Assembly: GCA_017420625.1 (NCBI GenBank)
Contig: JAFOIR010000126.1
Coordinates: 1 to 9,665, forward strand
Origin: Bacillota bacterium
GTDB lineage: Bacteria; Bacillota_A; Clostridia; Lachnospirales; Bianqueaceae
DNA length: 9,665 nucleotides
Direction of reading: 5' to 3'
The position numbers and the translations under genes were made by a program. Below, piece after piece: positions 7,213 to 9,665 of this stretch; the first letter of the stretch is position 1; each line of letters starts with the position of its first letter. Under the pieces are notes generated by a model. That model made no database searches. It was not told where the DNA came from and was given only the letters and a program-made list of their open reading frames with translations.

Positions 7213-8655
7213 TCATCGGGAGAGAGTCAGTCTCTGTGGAAGGAGACGACGGACTTCTGCAGGGATTTCCTCTTCGGATGATTGATCCAAAGCCAGAATC
7301 AGCTCAATCCCAGCGGCAGCTCCGAGACGGAGAATGTGAGCAAGGACTTCGGCAGATCTTCCGGGATAAGCTTTGATGATTTCGTCGACACCGTTCACAA
7401 TGACCTCCAGTCGGGGGATCCGCAAGCTTGGAAGGACGCGAAGATTGTGCTCCTCCAGCGTGCGAACGCCGGAAGAGGAGATGGATACAAAGCGATCCAT
7501 CATCATTTTCTCGACCTTGATCAGCGCTGCCAGAGCTGTCCGGGGATCAGAGATCATGGATCCCAAAAGATGACGTCTGGCGTTATATCCGGTCAGTTCC
7601 TGCCCGGTCAGATCGATCAGCACCATCCGAAGATCATCGACACTGTTTTGAGAAAGGTATCTATCGATCCGGCCTCGTAAATACTCTTTTCGTTCCGATC
7701 CCTGCCCGGCAGTAACGAGCAGATGAGCCGGTTTTCTATGCAAAGTTTGATTCAGATAAGAAGCAAGCGTACCTTTTTCTGTCTTCTGAATGAGATAATA
7801 CCTTGGGGCACTGAAACCATTCCAGGGCTGGATATGGTTTGATCCACCATCACTGATTGCAATATCGACAGGCTCTGATATATCATAAAATCGTCCGCAC
7901 CCTTCTGCAGCAAACTGGACAGCGGTCAGATCCCAGCTGTGACGGAGTGACTCGGCAGCGGTATCACCAAGGACATCATGTGTATAGATGCGGTAGGAAT
8001 CATACACAGGCCTCAGCGCACTATTTTCCGGAGGATTATAGAATCCGGTCAGTACATCGAAACCGATCTCAAATCCCGTGCAGATGATCGGAGCAGGAAA
8101 ATTGGCAAAGACATGCTGAGCGGCTTTGGCATCTTTATGGATGTTGAATTCGCGGCCGGAAGGAAAAGTGCAGGCCATGGAGATCAGGGCATAGACCTTT
8201 TGCCTGACCAGTTCGGGCTCGGCTCTCAATAGCTCACTGATCGTGGTAAACTGGCCGATGCTGATAATGGTCACAGACTGATCTTCAGCTTTTGAGAGGA
8301 CTTCACGGTAAAAATCCAGTGCCCGTAGAGCCGCTGTCCTTTCCGATTCGTTCTTCAGATAATTTCTGGCAATTGGCTCGTCAAACTGATAGGCATCTTC
8401 TAAAAGACCTGGTGCCATGGAAGCGGCAACCGGGGTTTCGCAGCCCAATGAATGAGTGATCGCACGAATGGCGCCGTTGGCATATGGATTGGAGGTGCAG
8501 TTTACGATTCCTGCGAGGGGAAAATGGTATCGTTCCTGCCAGAAAAGAAGGCAGGCAATGGCACCGGCATCGTCACAGTCGGGTCCGATGTCGGTATCCA
8601 GAATGACCGTTCGTTGGATGCGGGAAAGAGGAATATAGGTAAAAGCTTCACTCAT
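7213..8655 (-). CDS. Nucleoside hydrolase fused to a degenerate FtsK/SpoIIIE-like domain
   Basis: The product has 480 residues from ATG 8655, with GGAGG 7 bases upstream. Residues 15-290 are a nucleoside hydrolase (IU-type): ILDTDIGPDCDDAGAI (18-33) binds Ca2+ and ribose, SIGQFTTI (132-139) corresponds to the GPLTN segment, EFNIHKDAKAA (169-179) to the EFN...DPEAA motif, and WDLTAV (241-246) to HDPLAV, with Trp in place of His. It should cleave the N-glycosidic bond of a nucleoside or analogue in the cytosol. Residues about 305-470 align by eye with the FtsK/SpoIIIE motor: AHLLVTAGQGSERKE in place of PHLLVAGTTGSGKS, VLIDLTGQELTGYN, SDPRTALAAL, SGVRTLEEHN, LEVIVNGVDE in place of the Walker B strand, and GAAAGIELILAL. 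Both Walker motifs are lost, so it should not hydrolyse ATP. Ordinary nucleoside hydrolases are about 310-330 residues. Confidence 0.87.
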   Translation of the reverse strand: MSEAFTYIPLSRIQRTVILDTDIGPDCDDAGAIACLLFWQERYHFPLAGIVNCTSNPYANGAIRAITHSLGCETPVAASMAPGLLEDAYQFDEPIARNYLKNESERTAALRALDFYREVLSKAEDQSVTIISIGQFTTISELLRAEPELVRQKVYALISMACTFPSGREFNIHKDAKAAQHVFANFPAPIICTGFEIGFDVLTGFYNPPENSALRPVYDSYRIYTHDVLGDTAAESLRHSWDLTAVQFAAEGCGRFYDISEPVDIAISDGGSNHIQPWNGFSAPRYYLIQKTEKGTLASYLNQTLHRKPAHLLVTAGQGSERKEYLRGRIDRYLSQNSVDDLRMVLIDLTGQELTGYNARRHLLGSMISDPRTALAALIKVEKMMMDRFVSISSSGVRTLEEHNLRVLPSLRIPRLEVIVNGVDEIIKAYPGRSAEVLAHILRLGAAAGIELILALDQSSEEEIPAEVRRLLPQRLTLSR

Positions 8656-8685
8656 GACAGCACCTCCGATCAGGTGGTTTTCTCT

Positions 8686-8714
8686 AGTATAGCATGGATT
8701 GTGTCGGTTGACAA
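8686..8714 (-). promoter_or_regulatory. Promoter for the nucleoside hydrolase operon
   Basis: On the minus strand the -35 is TTGTCA (8714 to 8709, five of six matches), the spacer is 17 bp, and the -10 is TATACT (8691 to 8686), with TGC just before it as an extended -10. The leader is short, about 25 bases, and contains the GGAGG ribosome site at 8667 to 8663. Its -35 overlaps the -35 of the opposite promoter by five bases. Confidence 0.85.
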
Positions 8715-8736
8715 ACAGTGGCAGGTTTCTTATACT
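8708..8736 (+). promoter_or_regulatory. Promoter for the glycoside hydrolase gene
   Basis: TTGACA at 8708-8713 is a perfect -35. A 17-bp spacer leads to TATACT at 8731-8736 (five of six matches). Transcription should start near 8743, giving a leader of about 80 bases before ATG 8826. This is the best sigma-A promoter in the window. Confidence 0.88.
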
Positions 8737-8737
8737 A

Positions 8738-8782
8738 ACAGGGGCATCAAATATCAGAATACTCCGTTTTTTGAGCCCCTGT
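8738..8782 (+). promoter_or_regulatory. Leader stem-loop at the start of the glycoside hydrolase transcript
   Basis: ACAGGGGC (8738-8745) pairs perfectly with GCCCCTGT (8775-8782). After a single bulged A, TCAAA (8747-8751) pairs with TTTGA (8770-8774). The result is a 13-bp stem with an 18-base loop that begins at or just before the expected transcription start. No T-run follows, so it is not a terminator by itself. It could stabilise the mRNA 5' end or be part of a regulated leader. Confidence 0.55.
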
Positions 8783-8784
8783 AT

Positions 8785-8801
8785 GAATCGCTTAGCGATT
8801 C
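8785..8801. promoter_or_regulatory. Perfect 17-bp palindrome, candidate operator or second leader hairpin
   Basis: GAATCGCT-T-AGCGATTC is a perfect 8+1+8 bp palindrome. It lies about 42-58 bases after the expected transcription start and 11 bases before the ribosome site. As DNA it has the odd-centred symmetry of a repressor operator that could block elongation. As RNA it would form a 7-bp hairpin with a 3-base loop. No copy was seen elsewhere in the window. Confidence 0.5.
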
Positions 8802-8825
8802 CGATGTAAACAAAGGAGGATAATC

Positions 8826-9665
8826 ATGCGACAACTTACGAAAGCCCAGAAAGATAGAATTGAAGAGCTTCTCAGCCAGATGACACTGGAAGAGAAGATC
8901 GGTCAGATGAACCAGGAATCACCGTCGATCGTTGGTGGATTTACGGTTCCTTTCAGCGAACTGATCGAGATGCTGACAGACGGACGACTTTCAAAGGAAG
9001 AGTTCGGCAAGATCATGAGCGAGAGTACGCAGGATTATCATGAAGATGATATCCGTGCCGGCCGTGTGGGGTCCCTCATGGTGCAGGATCCGGCGAAAGT
9101 CAATGAACTGCAGAAGATCGCGGTGGAAGAAAGCCGGCTGGGCATCCCGCTGATCTTTGGCCTGGATGTCATCCATGGATTTAAAACTGTCTTCCCGATC
9201 GCAATTGCAGAAGCAGGAACCTTTGATCCGGATCTGATGAAAAAGACTGCCCGCATGGCGGCCAGAGAATCCAAGGCAGCCGGTGTTTCCTGGCATTTTG
9301 CGCCGATGCTGGATATCGCCCGCGATGCCAGGTGGGGACGTGTCTCCGAAGGCCCCGGTGAGGATCCCTGCCTTGCTTCCGCCTTCGCCACCGCGAAAGT
9401 CACCGGTCTGCAGGAGGGGGAAAGCCCGGACGATCCCTATGTGGCGGCCTGCCTGAAGCACTATATCGGCTACGGTGCCTGTGAATCCGGTCGGGATTAC
9501 AACACAGTGAACATGGCCATGCATGTTTTCTATAATCATTATCTGAAACCTTTCAAGGCGGCAGTGGATGCCGGTGCGCAGACGGTCATGGCAGCCTTCA
9601 ACGATCTGAACGGTATTCCGTGTACCGTGAACAAATTCCTGCTTCGGGATATTCTGAAAAAGCAG
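8826..9665 (+). CDS. bglX: Glycoside hydrolase family 3 (BglX-type beta-glucosidase), N-terminal part
   Basis: An open frame of 280 codons runs off the right edge from ATG 8826, with AAAGGAGG 6 bases upstream. It starts without a signal peptide (MRQLTKAQKDRIEELLSQMT), so a cytosolic enzyme is expected, unlike periplasmic BglX of E. coli. GH3 landmarks in order are EEKIGQM, PLIFGLDVIHGFKTVFPI (the substrate-binding Asp region), FAPMLDIARDARWGRVSEGPGEDP, ACLKHYIGYG, SGRDYNTV and MAAFNDLNGIPCTVN. These are the signatures of the TIM-barrel domain of BglX-like enzymes that hydrolyse beta-linked glucosides from the non-reducing end. The nucleophile Asp and the second domain lie beyond the window. 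The gene is transcribed from the shared divergent region with a structured leader. Its middle part is visibly richer in G+C than its first 250 bases. Confidence 0.93.
   Translation, partial: MRQLTKAQKDRIEELLSQMTLEEKIGQMNQESPSIVGGFTVPFSELIEMLTDGRLSKEEFGKIMSESTQDYHEDDIRAGRVGSLMVQDPAKVNELQKIAVEESRLGIPLIFGLDVIHGFKTVFPIAIAEAGTFDPDLMKKTARMAARESKAAGVSWHFAPMLDIARDARWGRVSEGPGEDPCLASAFATAKVTGLQEGESPDDPYVAACLKHYIGYGACESGRDYNTVNMAMHVFYNHYLKPFKAAVDAGAQTVMAAFNDLNGIPCTVNKFLLRDILKKQ

Noticed and set aside
6777..7376. A 199-codon open frame on the plus strand.
   Set aside because: It lies antisense to the C-S lyase and nucleoside hydrolase genes, has no ribosome site and shows no protein-family pattern; the minus frames have complete motifs.
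8699..8714. TTGT...ACAA around the shared -35 region as an operator.
   Set aside because: Only the outer four bases match and the inner bases do not; the -35 hexamers account for the sequence.
8783..8809. An 8-codon open frame (MNRLAIPM) in the GH3 leader that could be a leader peptide.
   Set aside because: There is no ribosome site upstream, and its sequence is explained by the 17-bp palindrome it spans.
8991..9539. A 182-codon minus-strand open frame.
   Set aside because: It is antisense to the conserved GH3 barrel; its composition is that of a complement frame, with no start signal.

Overview
The window looks like chromosomal DNA of a low-to-moderate GC Bacillota species, probably a gut-type anaerobe; Erysipelotrichia- or Lachnospiraceae-like is a guess. 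The signs are strong purine-rich Shine-Dalgarno sites, sigma-A-type promoters (TTGACA/TATACT, extended -10 TGNTATACT), GTG starts beside strong or coupled ribosome sites, a classical lipoprotein signal and BglX/PatB/SpoIIIE-like families. No rRNA, tRNA, CRISPR array, insertion sequence or phage gene was seen. The gene order (MFS, SDR, MBL-GNAT, lipoprotein, GNAT, peptidase, C-S lyase, nucleoside hydrolase, GH3) looks like metabolic accessory content.

Layout. Positions 1-1729 (minus) hold an RmlD-like nucleotide-sugar/SDR reductase (882-1729 region) followed by an MFS permease cut by the left edge. A divergent control region (about 1730-1914) carries a promoter on each strand and a perfect AT-rich palindrome placed evenly between them. 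Positions 1915-4664 (plus) form a tight operon: a metallo-beta-lactamase-fold hydrolase fused to a GNAT acetyltransferase, a lipoprotein with an Ig-like domain (GTG start), and a second, free-standing GNAT (GTG start). This operon meets a minus-strand operon tail-to-tail. The coding ends overlap by 26 bp, and each operon's best terminator candidate lies inside the opposite gene.

Positions 8655-4639 (minus) form a second tight operon. It encodes a nucleoside hydrolase carrying a C-terminal FtsK/SpoIIIE-like domain whose ATPase motifs are destroyed, then a PatB/MalY-type PLP C-S lyase, then a cytosolic HExxH...E zinc peptidase whose GTG start overlaps the preceding stop (GTGA). Positions 8656-8825 are a second divergent control region: two near-consensus promoters face apart with overlapping -35 hexamers. 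The plus promoter drives a structured leader (one long hairpin and a perfect 17-bp palindrome) ahead of a family 3 glycoside hydrolase cut by the right edge.

The gene sets suggest salvage and catabolism of nucleosides, sulfur amino acids or peptides, and beta-glucosides, but the substrates cannot be read from sequence. The most unusual item is the nucleoside hydrolase fused to a dead FtsK-like motor domain. All family calls are by eye from motifs; no database search was run.
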